A DNA stretch of 13,074 bases, from NCBI GenBank assembly GCA_900543975.1, contig UQTI01000075.1:1-13074 (forward strand), read 5' to 3'. Every line of letters begins with the position of its first letter. The stretch's first letter is position 1. Below, piece by piece: positions 1 to 7,404 of the stretch. Source of the stretch: an uncultured Prevotella sp. Its GTDB lineage: Bacteria > Bacteroidota > Bacteroidia > Bacteroidales > Bacteroidaceae. The translations under genes and the position numbers were made by a program. A model generated the notes under the pieces. It was not told the origin of the DNA. It did not search any database and was given only the letters and a program-made list of their open reading frames with translations.

Positions 1-32
1 TACAATTGGAAATGTTGCAGTTTTTATCCGAA

Positions 33-40
33 TAATTTTG
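33..40 (+). promoter_or_regulatory. Possible Bacteroidetes -7 box (TAATTTTG)
   Basis: TAATTTTG matches the TAnnTTTG -7 consensus of Bacteroidetes promoters. No TTTG lies at the usual 19-21 nt upstream; the nearest is a TTG at 15-17, which is too close. If active, the transcript would run through the 22-bp repeats and into the gene at 248. This is a short AT-rich match and may be chance. Confidence 0.25.
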
Positions 41-69
41 ATGCGTCTGCCCTGACCACGAACGAAGTA

Positions 70-135
70 CATGCGTACCCCGACCGAGGGACATGTGTAC
101 CCCGACCGAGGGATATGCGTACCCCGACCGAGGTA
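70..135. repeat. Three tandem copies of a 22-bp repeat
   Basis: Units lie at 70-91, 92-113 and 114-135, sharing the core GTACCCCGACCGAGG and differing at only a few positions (CATGCG, CATGTG and TATGCG at the front; GGGA or GGTA at the back). A more diverged partial copy may precede them at about 50-69. The core is an imperfect palindrome: in the last copy, GTACCCCGACCGAGGTAC pairs 7 of 9 positions. The period of 22 is not a multiple of three and no reading frame runs through, so it is non-coding. It lies upstream of the SusCD operon. It may be an operator array, a structured leader or a simple repeat. Confidence 0.85.
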
Positions 136-153
136 CGATGACTTTAAGATACA

Positions 154-169
154 TTTTTTACCTTTAAAA
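154..169. repeat. Left copy of a 16-bp inverted repeat flanking the SusCD operon
   Basis: TTTTTTACCTTTAAAA here is the exact reverse complement of 7173-7188, which overlaps the stop codon of the last gene of the operon. The sequence is AT-rich and of low complexity, so a chance match cannot be ruled out. A related TTTTACC follows at 174-180. Confidence 0.5.
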
Positions 170-211
170 ACTCTTTTACCTCCTTGAAAAACAATTGAAA
201 CATGAGGTTCA

Positions 212-219
212 TAATTTTG
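212..219 (+). promoter_or_regulatory. Probable promoter -7 box for the SusCD operon
   Basis: TAATTTTG fits TAnnTTTG exactly and ends 28 nt before the ATG at 248, giving a short leader. A TTGAAA at 195-200 lies closer than the usual -33 spacing, and another at 184-189 lies farther away, so the -33 element is weak, as is often the case for regulated operons. This is the last good -7 match before the four-gene operon. Confidence 0.5.
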
Positions 220-247
220 CAGCTGTAAACCAAACAGATGTTTCGAA

Positions 248-760
248 ATGAACAAGAAAGTAATGATGACGCTGCTCATCGCTGGCTTCGCACTGGTGGC
301 AGCAGCAGAGGAGGGTGACGGCAACGTGACACCCACAGCAAAGCCACAGGCTAAGTATTCGTTCTTCAGTGTGGCTGTGTCCACCACCGACGACGCTTAC
401 AAAGAGGCAGAGACCGACCGCCTGGCAGACCGCACCACCGCCTATTTTGAACGCAAGCTTAAAGACTGCACCTTCACACGCGAGGAGGTGGTACCTGGCG
501 AGAGCATGCAACGCACCGTCACCCACAAGGTTGACATCTACAACGCTGTGCGCAACATTCATAAAGGTCTGGAGAAAACCATTGCCGCTGACCCACAACA
601 GCAGACCTCGGCATCAGCAACCATGCAGCGTGTGGCTCGCGTGGCTGTGGCAGCATTCTACAACGAGGGAAGCACAGCTTTCGAGAACGCCCTACACGAT
701 GCACGCAAAGACTACAAGAAGCAGATAGACATCTTCAATAGCGTGGCTTTGGACGAATAA
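248..760 (+). CDS. Small exported protein of unknown function, first gene of the SusCD operon
   Basis: I do not recognise this 170-residue protein. It begins with a clear signal peptide (MNKK, hydrophobic residues about 5-19, likely cleavage after Ala20 in LVAAA/EE), so it is probably periplasmic. It has no lipobox cysteine and no further membrane segment. The mature part looks mostly helical and highly charged, with an early low-complexity stretch (GDGNVTPTAKPQ), a long middle helix (about 50-75) and a lysine-rich C-terminal helix ending in DIFNSVALDE. I see no catalytic motif. The ATG at 248 is chosen because it gives the signal peptide and lies 28 nt after the -7 box; an ATG at 238 is out of frame. 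It stands 54 nt upstream of the SusC-type gene with no terminator or promoter between, so it is probably co-transcribed. It could be an accessory factor for the transporter. Confidence 0.8.
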   Translation: MNKKVMMTLLIAGFALVAAAEEGDGNVTPTAKPQAKYSFFSVAVSTTDDAYKEAETDRLADRTTAYFERKLKDCTFTREEVVPGESMQRTVTHKVDIYNAVRNIHKGLEKTIAADPQQQTSASATMQRVARVAVAAFYNEGSTAFENALHDARKDYKKQIDIFNSVALDE

Positions 761-814
761 GAGCTTTGTTTAGGACAAATCAAAAAAAATAAAGAATAAT
801 CATAACAATTCAGG

Positions 815-3800
815 ATGAAACAGATTTTAGCCATCTGTTGTCTGTCGGCAGCATGTCTGTCGGCAACGGCACAGAGCATAAACATAAAAGGTAAGGTTAC
901 CGACGGAAAGGAGCCTATCATTGGAGCAACCATCAGCGTGGAAGGCTCAAACCGCAACGCCGTGACCGACATCGACGGCAACTACAGCATTGAAGTGCCC
1001 GCAGGAGGCACACTGACCTACTCGTATGTGGGCTACCACCAGGTCAAGAAGAAGGTGAAGCAAGGTGTCGGTGTGCTCAACATCGCCATGAGCGAGGACC
1101 AGCAACAGATGGACGAGGTGGTGGTCACCGCCCTTAACATAAAGCGCAACAAACGCTCATTGGGCTATGCCACAGACCAGATAACAGCTGCCGACCTGAA
1201 CGTGGGCAACGAGACCAACATGCTCAACCAGCTCACAGGAAAGGTGGCAGGCGTGCAGATAACAGCCGGCAACAGCGGTGCGGGCAGCTCTTCGCGCGTA
1301 ATAATAAGAGGTGAGAGCTCGCTGAGCTCAAACAACCAGCCGCTCTATGTGGTCGACGGTGTGCCCATCAACAACAACACCTACACCAACCTCTCGGGCA
1401 CACCACAGGAGATCGACTACGGCAACGGCGCTGGCGAGCTCAACGCCGATGACATCGCCTCGATGACGGTGCTCAAAGGTGCCAACGCAGCTGCCCTCTA
1501 CGGCTCACGAGCTGCCAACGGCGTGATCCTGATCACAACAAAGAGCGGTCGCGACAAGAACAAGTTTAAGGTCGAAGTGAGCAGCACGACAACCTTTGAG
1601 AACGTGGCACGTCTGCCAAAATATCAGAACAAATGGAGCCAGGGAGCCAACGGTGTGTTCGAATATTGGGACGGCAACAACGGCCACGGCACACAAGACC
1701 AGCAAGACATGTCGTGGGGACGCGAGATGGACGGATCGCTCGTGGCACAATATGACTCGCCGTCAGTAGGACCCAACGGCGAACAGCTGCGTGGCGGCGA
1801 CGTGGCAGCACGCAACGGGGCTGCAATAACGCCCACGCCGCTGGTGGCACACCCCAACAACGTACGCGACTTCTTTGAAACGGGCGTGACACAAAACACC
1901 AACATTGCCCTCAGCGCAAGCAACAGCAAGGGTAGCGTGCGACTGTCATACACCAACCTCTACAGCAAGGGCGCCATCCCTAACGTTGACCTCAAGAGAA
2001 ACACGTTCAGCCTGAACACCACATACGACTTCACCGACCGCTTCCATGCCAAGGCATCGGCCACATACACTGGCTCAAGCAGCTCCAACCGTCCGAGCAT
2101 GGGCTACGGTCCTGAGAACCCCATGTATCTCTTCGCTTGGTGCGCACGCAACATGAACATCAAGGCGGAGCGCGAATATTGGCAGCGAGGATACGAGGGG
2201 CTGAAGCAATATCACACCAACAGCGGATGGAACGACAACCCCTATTTCACCATGTATGAGAACACCAACGGGTTCAGCAAAGACCGCATGTTTGGAAACA
2301 TCATGCTCTCTTACGACATCCTGCCAAACCTCACGCTGTCGGCACGCACAGGTATCGACTATTCGGGCGAACTGAGACAGAGCAAACGCGCATATAGCAC
2401 ACAGCGATTCCCTACGGGTGCTTACAAACGCGAGAACGTGTATGCCTCTGAGTGGAACACGGACGTGTTGCTGCAATATACAGGCAAGCTGTCACGCGAC
2501 ATGTCGTTCAACGCCACCGTGGGTGTGAACAGCATGGTTCAGAAGAGCCGTTACGACTATGGCTTTGCCAACGGCCTGTCGGTGCCCGAGGTCTACAACC
2601 TGGGCAACGCATCGGGAAATGTCGACTACACACAGCGCGACACACGCAAGCGCACAAACAGCGCCCTGTTCACAGGACAGGTGTCGTATCGCGACTGGCT
2701 CTTCCTCAACCTCACAGCACGCAACGACTGGTCAAGTGCTCTCACACGCACCGACGGCACAGGCAGCAACTCTTACTTCTACCCATCGGTGAGCCTCAGC
2801 GCCGTGATGAGCGACATCCTGAAGCTGCCGCGCTGGGTCAACTACTGGAACGTGCGCGTGGGATATGCCGAGGTGGGCAGCGACACCGACCCTTACCGTC
2901 TGCAAAACGTCTATGCCTACGCTCCCAAGTATGGCTCCATCTCGGGTGTGGTGTTGCCGTCAACACTCGCCGACGCCGACCTCAAGCCTGAGCGCATGCA
3001 CTCATGGGAGGCAGGAACCGACATAACTCTCTTCGACAACCGTCTGTCTTTGGGCTTAACCTATTATAACACCCTAAGCAGCAACCAGATTGTGGTCATT
3101 CCCATCTCCAACACCACAGGCTACTCTTCGCGCTATGTCAACGCTGGCGACATTCGCAACCAAGGCATAGAGCTGTCGCTGGCGGTCACACCGCTGCGAC
3201 TGAGCAACTCGCTCACATGGCAGTCGCGCTTCAACTTCTCCCGCAACGTGGGAAAGGTGGAGAAGATTGCCAAAGGCTACGACCAGTACGTTTACTCTTG
3301 GTGCGCCATCTACTCGGACCAGGACGCACGCGTCTACGCCATAGCCAAAGAGGGTGAGCGCATGGGCAACCTCTACGGCACAGGATTCAAGCACACACCC
3401 GACGGCAGCATTCTTGTAGACGAGAGCGGTCTGCCTGTCGCTGACCCAACGCTCGTGAAGCTCGGCAACTATAACCCCGACTTTATCTTGGGATGGAGCA
3501 ACAGCCTGCGCTACAAAGGCTTCTCCCTCGACTTCCTCCTCGACTGGCACCAGGGCGGCGTGTTCGTAAGCCGCACGTTCGGAATGGGCATGGAGTCGGG
3601 CGTGCTGAAGCAGACCGAGGACCGCACACCTGAGCACATGGTGGTGAAAGGCGAGTGTTACGATGCAGCCACAGACCAGTATGTTACCAACACCAAGCAG
3701 GTGTCGCCGCGCGACTATTATCGCAATCTCTACCGCCGCTATCACGAGACCCAATCGACCTTCTCGGCAACGTTTCTCAAGCTGCGCGAGGTGAGCATAG

Positions 3801-4015
3801 GCTACGACCTGCCCAAACGCTGGCTCTCTCACACACCCATCAAGGCTCTTAACTTCAGCATCGTGGGACGCAACCTGTGGATGTGGACCAAGGGTCAGGA
3901 CATGGTAGACCCTGAAGCGGTGACCTACGAGGGCAACAGCGTGACACCCGGTGTTGAGGAGATGTCATACCCGACCATGCGTAGCCTCGGCTTCTCAGTT
4001 CACGCCACTTTCTAA
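815..4015 (+). CDS. SusC/RagA-family TonB-dependent outer-membrane transporter
   Basis: This 1066-residue protein is the channel half of a SusCD uptake system: a 22-strand outer-membrane barrel importing substrate with TonB energy. Visible in order are a signal peptide (1-20, cut near SATAQ), a carboxypeptidase-regulatory-like beta-sandwich (about 22-95, with GATISVEG and TDIDGNYSI), a TonB-box-like DEVVVTA (100-106), the plug domain (about 110-245) with RVIIRG (161-166), YVVDGVPINN (178-187) and LKGANAAALYGSRAANG (220-236), then the barrel ending in the usual terminal Phe (HATF). There is no N-terminal STN/FecR-signalling domain, so it is not the type that signals to an anti-sigma factor. 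Length is normal for the family. Its partner is the SusD-like gene 109 nt downstream. The substrate cannot be read from sequence. Confidence 0.97.
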   Translation: MKQILAICCLSAACLSATAQSINIKGKVTDGKEPIIGATISVEGSNRNAVTDIDGNYSIEVPAGGTLTYSYVGYHQVKKKVKQGVGVLNIAMSEDQQQMDEVVVTALNIKRNKRSLGYATDQITAADLNVGNETNMLNQLTGKVAGVQITAGNSGAGSSSRVIIRGESSLSSNNQPLYVVDGVPINNNTYTNLSGTPQEIDYGNGAGELNADDIASMTVLKGANAAALYGSRAANGVILITTKSGRDKNKFKVEVSSTTTFENVARLPKYQNKWSQGANGVFEYWDGNNGHGTQDQQDMSWGREMDGSLVAQYDSPSVGPNGEQLRGGDVAARNGAAITPTPLVAHPNNVRDFFETGVTQNTNIALSASNSKGSVRLSYTNLYSKGAIPNVDLKRNTFSLNTTYDFTDRFHAKASATYTGSSSSNRPSMGYGPENPMYLFAWCARNMNIKAEREYWQRGYEGLKQYHTNSGWNDNPYFTMYENTNGFSKDRMFGNIMLSYDILPNLTLSARTGIDYSGELRQSKRAYSTQRFPTGAYKRENVYASEWNTDVLLQYTGKLSRDMSFNATVGVNSMVQKSRYDYGFANGLSVPEVYNLGNASGNVDYTQRDTRKRTNSALFTGQVSYRDWLFLNLTARNDWSSALTRTDGTGSNSYFYPSVSLSAVMSDILKLPRWVNYWNVRVGYAEVGSDTDPYRLQNVYAYAPKYGSISGVVLPSTLADADLKPERMHSWEAGTDITLFDNRLSLGLTYYNTLSSNQIVVIPISNTTGYSSRYVNAGDIRNQGIELSLAVTPLRLSNSLTWQSRFNFSRNVGKVEKIAKGYDQYVYSWCAIYSDQDARVYAIAKEGERMGNLYGTGFKHTPDGSILVDESGLPVADPTLVKLGNYNPDFILGWSNSLRYKGFSLDFLLDWHQGGVFVSRTFGMGMESGVLKQTEDRTPEHMVVKGECYDAATDQYVTNTKQVSPRDYYRNLYRRYHETQSTFSATFLKLREVSIGYDLPKRWLSHTPIKALNFSIVGRNLWMWTKGQDMVDPEAVTYEGNSVTPGVEEMSYPTMRSLGFSVHATF

Positions 4016-4124
4016 AAGCCTCTTTCTAAGAGCCACTTTTAAAAAAAGGAAAAGGACGGAAGACCAAGGAAGCAAAAAGAGAGAAGAAAAAGAATAAAGC
4101 AAAACAACAAGACAAGAAAAAATC
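4016..4124 (+). other. Purine-rich spacer between the susC-like and susD-like genes
   Basis: From 4041 to 4124 nearly every base is A or G (I count about 11 pyrimidines in 84). It has no promoter match, hairpin or terminator. Just before it, a motif of about 14 bp spanning the susC stop is repeated: CTTTCTAAAAGCC (4008-4020) and CTTTCTAAGAGCC (4022-4034), followed by a third partial ACTTTTAAAA. The spacer is best read as an unstructured operon leader that favours translation of the SusD-like gene, since Bacteroidetes rely little on Shine-Dalgarno pairing. Confidence 0.6.
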
Positions 4125-5597
4125 ATGACCATATATTCAACATGGAGGAACATGCGCACGGTCGTTGCTGCCGTGGCGCTGGCTGCGGCAACAACCGCAT
4201 GCACCGACAATTTTGCAAACATCAACGACAACCCCAACGCACCGACAAAGGGCAACGTGGAGCTGCTGCTTAACCCGCAGCTGCGTACGCTCATCCAGGC
4301 ACAGTTCAACTATGATGCCGGGGCCGCTCTCGGACATCAGGTGGCGCTGACCAACTATAACGATGCCGAGCAATACAACTTCGGAACAAACGAGGGAACA
4401 TGGAGCTCGCTCTACACCAGCATGGCCAACATCAACGACCTTATAGCCACAGCTCAGGACAAGGGCATGCCGTCATCGGTGGCCATTGGCTATGTGCTCA
4501 AAGCCTACTGTGCAGCACAGCTCACCGACCACTGGGGCAACGTGCCTTACAGCGAGGCAGCACAGGGCAGCAGCAACATAACCCCCAAATACGACAAGCA
4601 GAGCGACATCTATCTTGCCGAGGGTGGCATCGTGGATCTGCTGCAAAAGGCAGAGCAGATGCTCGCCGAGGGCACAGACGCCCTGCCCTCTGACGTGGTA
4701 TACAGCGGCAACAGACAGCAGTGGCGCAAGCTCGCCAACTCGCTGCGCCTGCGTTACCTCATGCGCATAAGTAACCGTCGCGCCGACATCAGCACGTTCA
4801 ACACCATGCTTGCCGACTGTCTCTCAAAGCCGCTGCTCGACAGTAACGACGACAACTTCGCGCTGCCCTTCCTCGCCGGCACACCTAACCGCTGCCCCAT
4901 CTACGAGATGCGTTCAGGCAGCTTCGACTACTACCGTGAGAGCAAGGAGATGGCCGACCAGCTAAACAGCACCAACGACCCAAGACAGGCTGTGTGGTTC
5001 CAGCCCACAGCACAGTCGGTACAGGACGGACAGCCAGCATGGGCCGGTGTGCCCAACGGATGCTCTGCCACCTCGCTCAAGACCATTGGCTACAACGAGA
5101 GTAAGGTGTCGATGCTTGGAACACTCTATCGTAACACACCCGACGGGGCAACAGCAACGCTCATCAACGCCGCTGAGGTGAAGCTGCTTCAAGCTGAGGC
5201 GGTGGCTCGCGGATGGGCACAGGGCAACGCCGCTGACCTGTACACCCAGGCCATCAAACTGTCGATGAAACAATATGGCATCGGCGACGCCGCTGCCGAG
5301 CAGTATGTGCAGCGTGCCGACGTGGCTTACAACGCCGCAAACGGCGTGGAGCAGATTCTCACACAGAAGTGGCTCGCCAACTTCATGGTGGGCTATGAGG
5401 CGTGGTTCGACTTCCTGCGCACGCATCTGCCAGCACAGGCCATGCCCATGGACAACCGTAACCCTTCTCCCGGACAGATCCCCTCACGCTTCTATTATCC
5501 TGAAACGGAACAGGCGGTGAACAAAGCACAGCTCGATGCCGCGCTGAAGGAACAGGGCGGAAAGGATGACATTAACACGAAGCTGTGGTGGGAGTGA
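4125..5597 (+). CDS. SusD-like_2 family outer-membrane lipoprotein
   Basis: This 490-residue surface lipoprotein caps the SusC-type barrel and captures the substrate. A signal peptide leads to a lipobox at TTAC with Cys26 as the lipidated residue, followed by the family's INDNPNAPT motif (33-41). The C-terminal GYEAWFDFLRT (423-433), SRFYYPETEQ (454-463) and terminal KLWW (486-489) are typical of the SusD-like_2 (PF12771) branch rather than classical starch SusD. Length is normal. Two starts are possible: ATG 4125, after an A-rich leader, or ATG 4152 (Met10), which gives a more compact signal peptide and has GGAGGAA only a few bases upstream. The first is reported but the second is equally plausible. 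The SusD-like_2 group is found in many operons lacking glycosidases, which agrees with this neighbourhood. Confidence 0.95.
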   Translation: MTIYSTWRNMRTVVAAVALAAATTACTDNFANINDNPNAPTKGNVELLLNPQLRTLIQAQFNYDAGAALGHQVALTNYNDAEQYNFGTNEGTWSSLYTSMANINDLIATAQDKGMPSSVAIGYVLKAYCAAQLTDHWGNVPYSEAAQGSSNITPKYDKQSDIYLAEGGIVDLLQKAEQMLAEGTDALPSDVVYSGNRQQWRKLANSLRLRYLMRISNRRADISTFNTMLADCLSKPLLDSNDDNFALPFLAGTPNRCPIYEMRSGSFDYYRESKEMADQLNSTNDPRQAVWFQPTAQSVQDGQPAWAGVPNGCSATSLKTIGYNESKVSMLGTLYRNTPDGATATLINAAEVKLLQAEAVARGWAQGNAADLYTQAIKLSMKQYGIGDAAAEQYVQRADVAYNAANGVEQILTQKWLANFMVGYEAWFDFLRTHLPAQAMPMDNRNPSPGQIPSRFYYPETEQAVNKAQLDAALKEQGGKDDINTKLWWE

Positions 5598-5705
5598 AAG
5601 GAAAGAAATGTAGGTAGAAAATCATCAAAAAAAGATTGAAAAAAATCAATAGAAGAGCAAAAATATCAATAAGATAATAATATTAGAATAAGATAAAACA
5701 AAAAC
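5598..5705 (+). other. A-rich spacer before the phosphoesterase gene
   Basis: This 108-nt spacer is dominated by A, with AAAATCATC and AAAAATCAATAG-type repeats and hardly any C. It has no TAnnTTTG box and no stable hairpin, so the downstream gene is probably transcribed with the SusCD pair. The base composition contrasts sharply with the GC-rich genes on both sides and with the GC-rich repeat that starts 33 nt into the next gene. Confidence 0.6.
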
Positions 5706-7178
5706 ATGAGCTATAACATTAAAAATCATAGCATATCACTCCCCTCCATAAGGGGAGGGGTGAGCCGCCTCGGGCGGCGAGGGGGTGGGGCTTTCCTCCT
5801 CTTCCTCCTCTCCCTCCCCCTCTCCGCCCACACAATAGAAGGACGGGTCGTGGCAGAGGGCAAGCCACAGCGCGATGTGGTGGTGACCGACGGTCTAAAC
5901 TTTGCTTACACCGATGCCAACGGACATTACACCATCGATGCCTCCGACGATGCACGCTTCGTCTATCTGCTCACACCCAAGGGATATGTATGCAACTATG
6001 CCTCTGGCATTCCGCAGTTTTACCAACAGCTGAAGAGCGGTCAGAGCCGTTACAATTTTGAACTCTTACCCATGAAGGGCGATGCCGACAAGACACTCGT
6101 CATTGCAGGAGCCGACACGCAGCTCGACAACGACCACGACCGCAAACGACTGTTTGACGAGACGGTGCCCGACATGAAGCAACTGCTCAACGAGGCAGGC
6201 AACAGACAGAAGGCCATGTTCGTGGCGGGCGACCTTACATGGGATGTGTATGGACGCAACGCTGACGTGAAGCAGTTTGCACAACAGGTGGGCGTGCCGT
6301 GCTATCCCGTCATAGGCAACCACGACTTCGACAAATATGCCGCTCCATCCGACACCACACGCTACGCTGCCCCATACGAGGCGAGCTTCGGACCGACCTA
6401 TTATGCTTTCATGCTCGGCGACGCCTGTTATGTGGTGCTCAACGACATCAAATATGCGGGCAACAAACGCTACACCCTGTCGCTGCGACAAGGTCACCAG
6501 ATGGAATGGCTGAAGAAGCTCCTCGGCGTGGTGCTGCAACAGAACACCAACGTGTTTGTCGTCATGCACGCCCCGCTGAAAATTCCCGGAACCGACAAGA
6601 TGACCGACGGCGGAGAGGAACTGAAAGCCATGCTGATCGGCAAGCCGTTCAACGCTGCCGTGTTCAGCGGACACCTTCACACAAACAACAACACCTGTCT
6701 GGCTGACGGACTATGGGAGCACAACATGGGCGCTATATGTGGCTATTTCTGGGAAACAAACGTGAGCGGCGACGGCACACCTAACGGTTATCACATCATT
6801 GAGACCGACGGACGAAAATGGCAGCAACGCTATAAGGCTACGGGCATGCCCATAGACAAGCAGATGAAGGTGTTCTTGCCCGGCACCGTGGCCGACAGAC
6901 CCGACGCACTGTGCTGTAAGGTGTGGAACTGGGACTCGCGCTGGAGCATTACATGGCAAGAAGACGGCAAGGAGATGGGAGCGATGAGCCAGTTTCATAG
7001 CTTCGACCCCGACTACCTGCGCTGGCTCAACGGCCGACTGGCAACCGCCGACTACACCCCTCGTCGCACCGACCACTTCTTCTCATGCAACCCGTCGCCC
7101 GATGCTCACACCATAACCATAACGGCGCAAGACCCCTATGGCAACGTGTACAAAGAGACGGTGAAGAGAAGCTTTTAA
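5706..7178 (+). CDS. Exported calcineurin-like metallophosphoesterase
   Basis: This 490-residue protein probably hydrolyses phosphomono- or diesters in the periplasm or at the cell surface. The layout is a signal peptide (hydrophobic 29-38, likely cut after Ala41 in LPLSA), an N-terminal beta-sandwich (about 43-122, resembling the MetallophosN domain), the catalytic metallophosphatase domain (about 128-370) and a C-terminal beta domain (about 380-490, resembling MetallophosC). Metal-site motifs are all present: ADTQ (Asp137, Gln139, in place of the usual DxH, as often seen in this subfamily), GDLTWD (Asp176), GNHD (204-207), MHAP (His288) and GHLH (322-325). It lies 108 nt after the SusD-like gene on the same strand. 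The signal peptide and its long n-region are encoded by a GC-rich repeat (see the separate entry). No later in-frame Met could give a signal peptide, so the start at 5706 is favoured. Confidence 0.93.
   Translation: MSYNIKNHSISLPSIRGGVSRLGRRGGGAFLLFLLSLPLSAHTIEGRVVAEGKPQRDVVVTDGLNFAYTDANGHYTIDASDDARFVYLLTPKGYVCNYASGIPQFYQQLKSGQSRYNFELLPMKGDADKTLVIAGADTQLDNDHDRKRLFDETVPDMKQLLNEAGNRQKAMFVAGDLTWDVYGRNADVKQFAQQVGVPCYPVIGNHDFDKYAAPSDTTRYAAPYEASFGPTYYAFMLGDACYVVLNDIKYAGNKRYTLSLRQGHQMEWLKKLLGVVLQQNTNVFVVMHAPLKIPGTDKMTDGGEELKAMLIGKPFNAAVFSGHLHTNNNTCLADGLWEHNMGAICGYFWETNVSGDGTPNGYHIIETDGRKWQQRYKATGMPIDKQMKVFLPGTVADRPDALCCKVWNWDSRWSITWQEDGKEMGAMSQFHSFDPDYLRWLNGRLATADYTPRRTDHFFSCNPSPDAHTITITAQDPYGNVYKETVKRSF
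5738..5795. repeat. GC-rich double-hairpin repeat (REP-like) inside the phosphoesterase coding start
   Basis: Two hairpins sit back to back. CCCCTCC (5741-5747) pairs with GGAGGGG (5754-5760), and GCCGCC (5764-5769) pairs with GGCGGC (5773-5778) across a 3-nt loop. A GAGGGGGTGGGGCT tail follows, then a C/T-rich run to about 5828. From general knowledge, this CCCCTCC/GGAGGGG/GTGGGGC style of element recurs in intergenic DNA of Prevotella and Bacteroides. Here it lies in frame inside a gene: it encodes about residues 11-30, and its C/T-rich tail encodes the hydrophobic core of the signal peptide. That it is a dispersed repeat is inferred, because only one copy is in this window. Confidence 0.65.
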
Positions 7179-7188
7179 AGGTAAAAAA
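7173..7188. repeat. Right copy of a 16-bp inverted repeat flanking the SusCD operon
   Basis: TTTTAAAGGTAAAAAA is the reverse complement of 154-169. It overlaps the stop codon of the phosphoesterase gene (TAA at 7176-7178) and continues as further GTAAAAA units to about 7206 (AAAGTAAAAAGGTAAAAAAAG), a short degenerate tandem array. Confidence 0.5.
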
Positions 7189-7306
7189 GTAAAAAGGTAA
7201 AAAAAGCTGACGCCGTTTTTAGGGAAAAGAGAAAAGAAAATAGGTGTAAGAAAACTGTGAATAAGTAAGGTTTTGGTTTTGCATGTCAACAACATGTAAA
7301 ACGCTT

Positions 7307-7356
7307 GGAGGGTGTGTCAAACAAAAACGGTTTGACACACCCTCCTTTGCTTTATT
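7307..7356. terminator. Strong bidirectional terminator between convergent operons
   Basis: GGAGGGTGTGTCAAAC (7307-7322) and GTTTGACACACCCTCC (7330-7345) form a perfect 16-bp stem around a 7-nt A-rich loop. On the plus strand it is followed by TTTGCTTTATT; on the minus strand the stem is followed by AAGCGTTTTAC. It lies 128 nt after the phosphoesterase stop and about 98 nt beyond the stop of the convergent GH43 gene, so it can end both operons. Confidence 0.9.
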
Positions 7357-7404
7357 GGGATTTGTTAAGCTTTGCTTCGATTGGGCTTAGCTTTATTGAG
7401 CTTT
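7349..7404. repeat. Degenerate 15-bp direct repeats next to the terminator
   Basis: Three related segments occur: GCTTTATTGGGATTT (7349-7363), GCTTCGATTGGGCTT (7374-7388) and GCTTTATTGAGCTTT (7390-7404). AGCTTT also recurs at 7368, 7389, 7399 and 7418. TTGTTAAGC (7362-7370) can pair with GCTTTAACAA (7406-7415) with one bulge. The segment lies between the terminator and the end of the GH43 gene and may be part of that gene's 3' untranslated region. Its function is unknown. Confidence 0.45.

Noticed and set aside
70..135. CRISPR array
   Set aside because: The 22-bp units abut with no spacers, there are only three copies, and no cas genes are present.
3074..3832. 252-codon open frame on the minus strand
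   Set aside because: It lies wholly opposite the conserved barrel of the SusC-type gene and shows no recognisable motif or leader; long antisense frames are expected in GC-rich coding DNA.
6066..6680. 204-codon open frame on the minus strand
   Set aside because: Antisense to the metallophosphoesterase catalytic domain; a shadow frame.
7307..7345. Insertion-sequence end or MITE
   Set aside because: The perfect 16-bp stem with a 7-nt loop and T-rich flanks between convergent genes is explained better as a terminator; no transposase or target duplication is seen.
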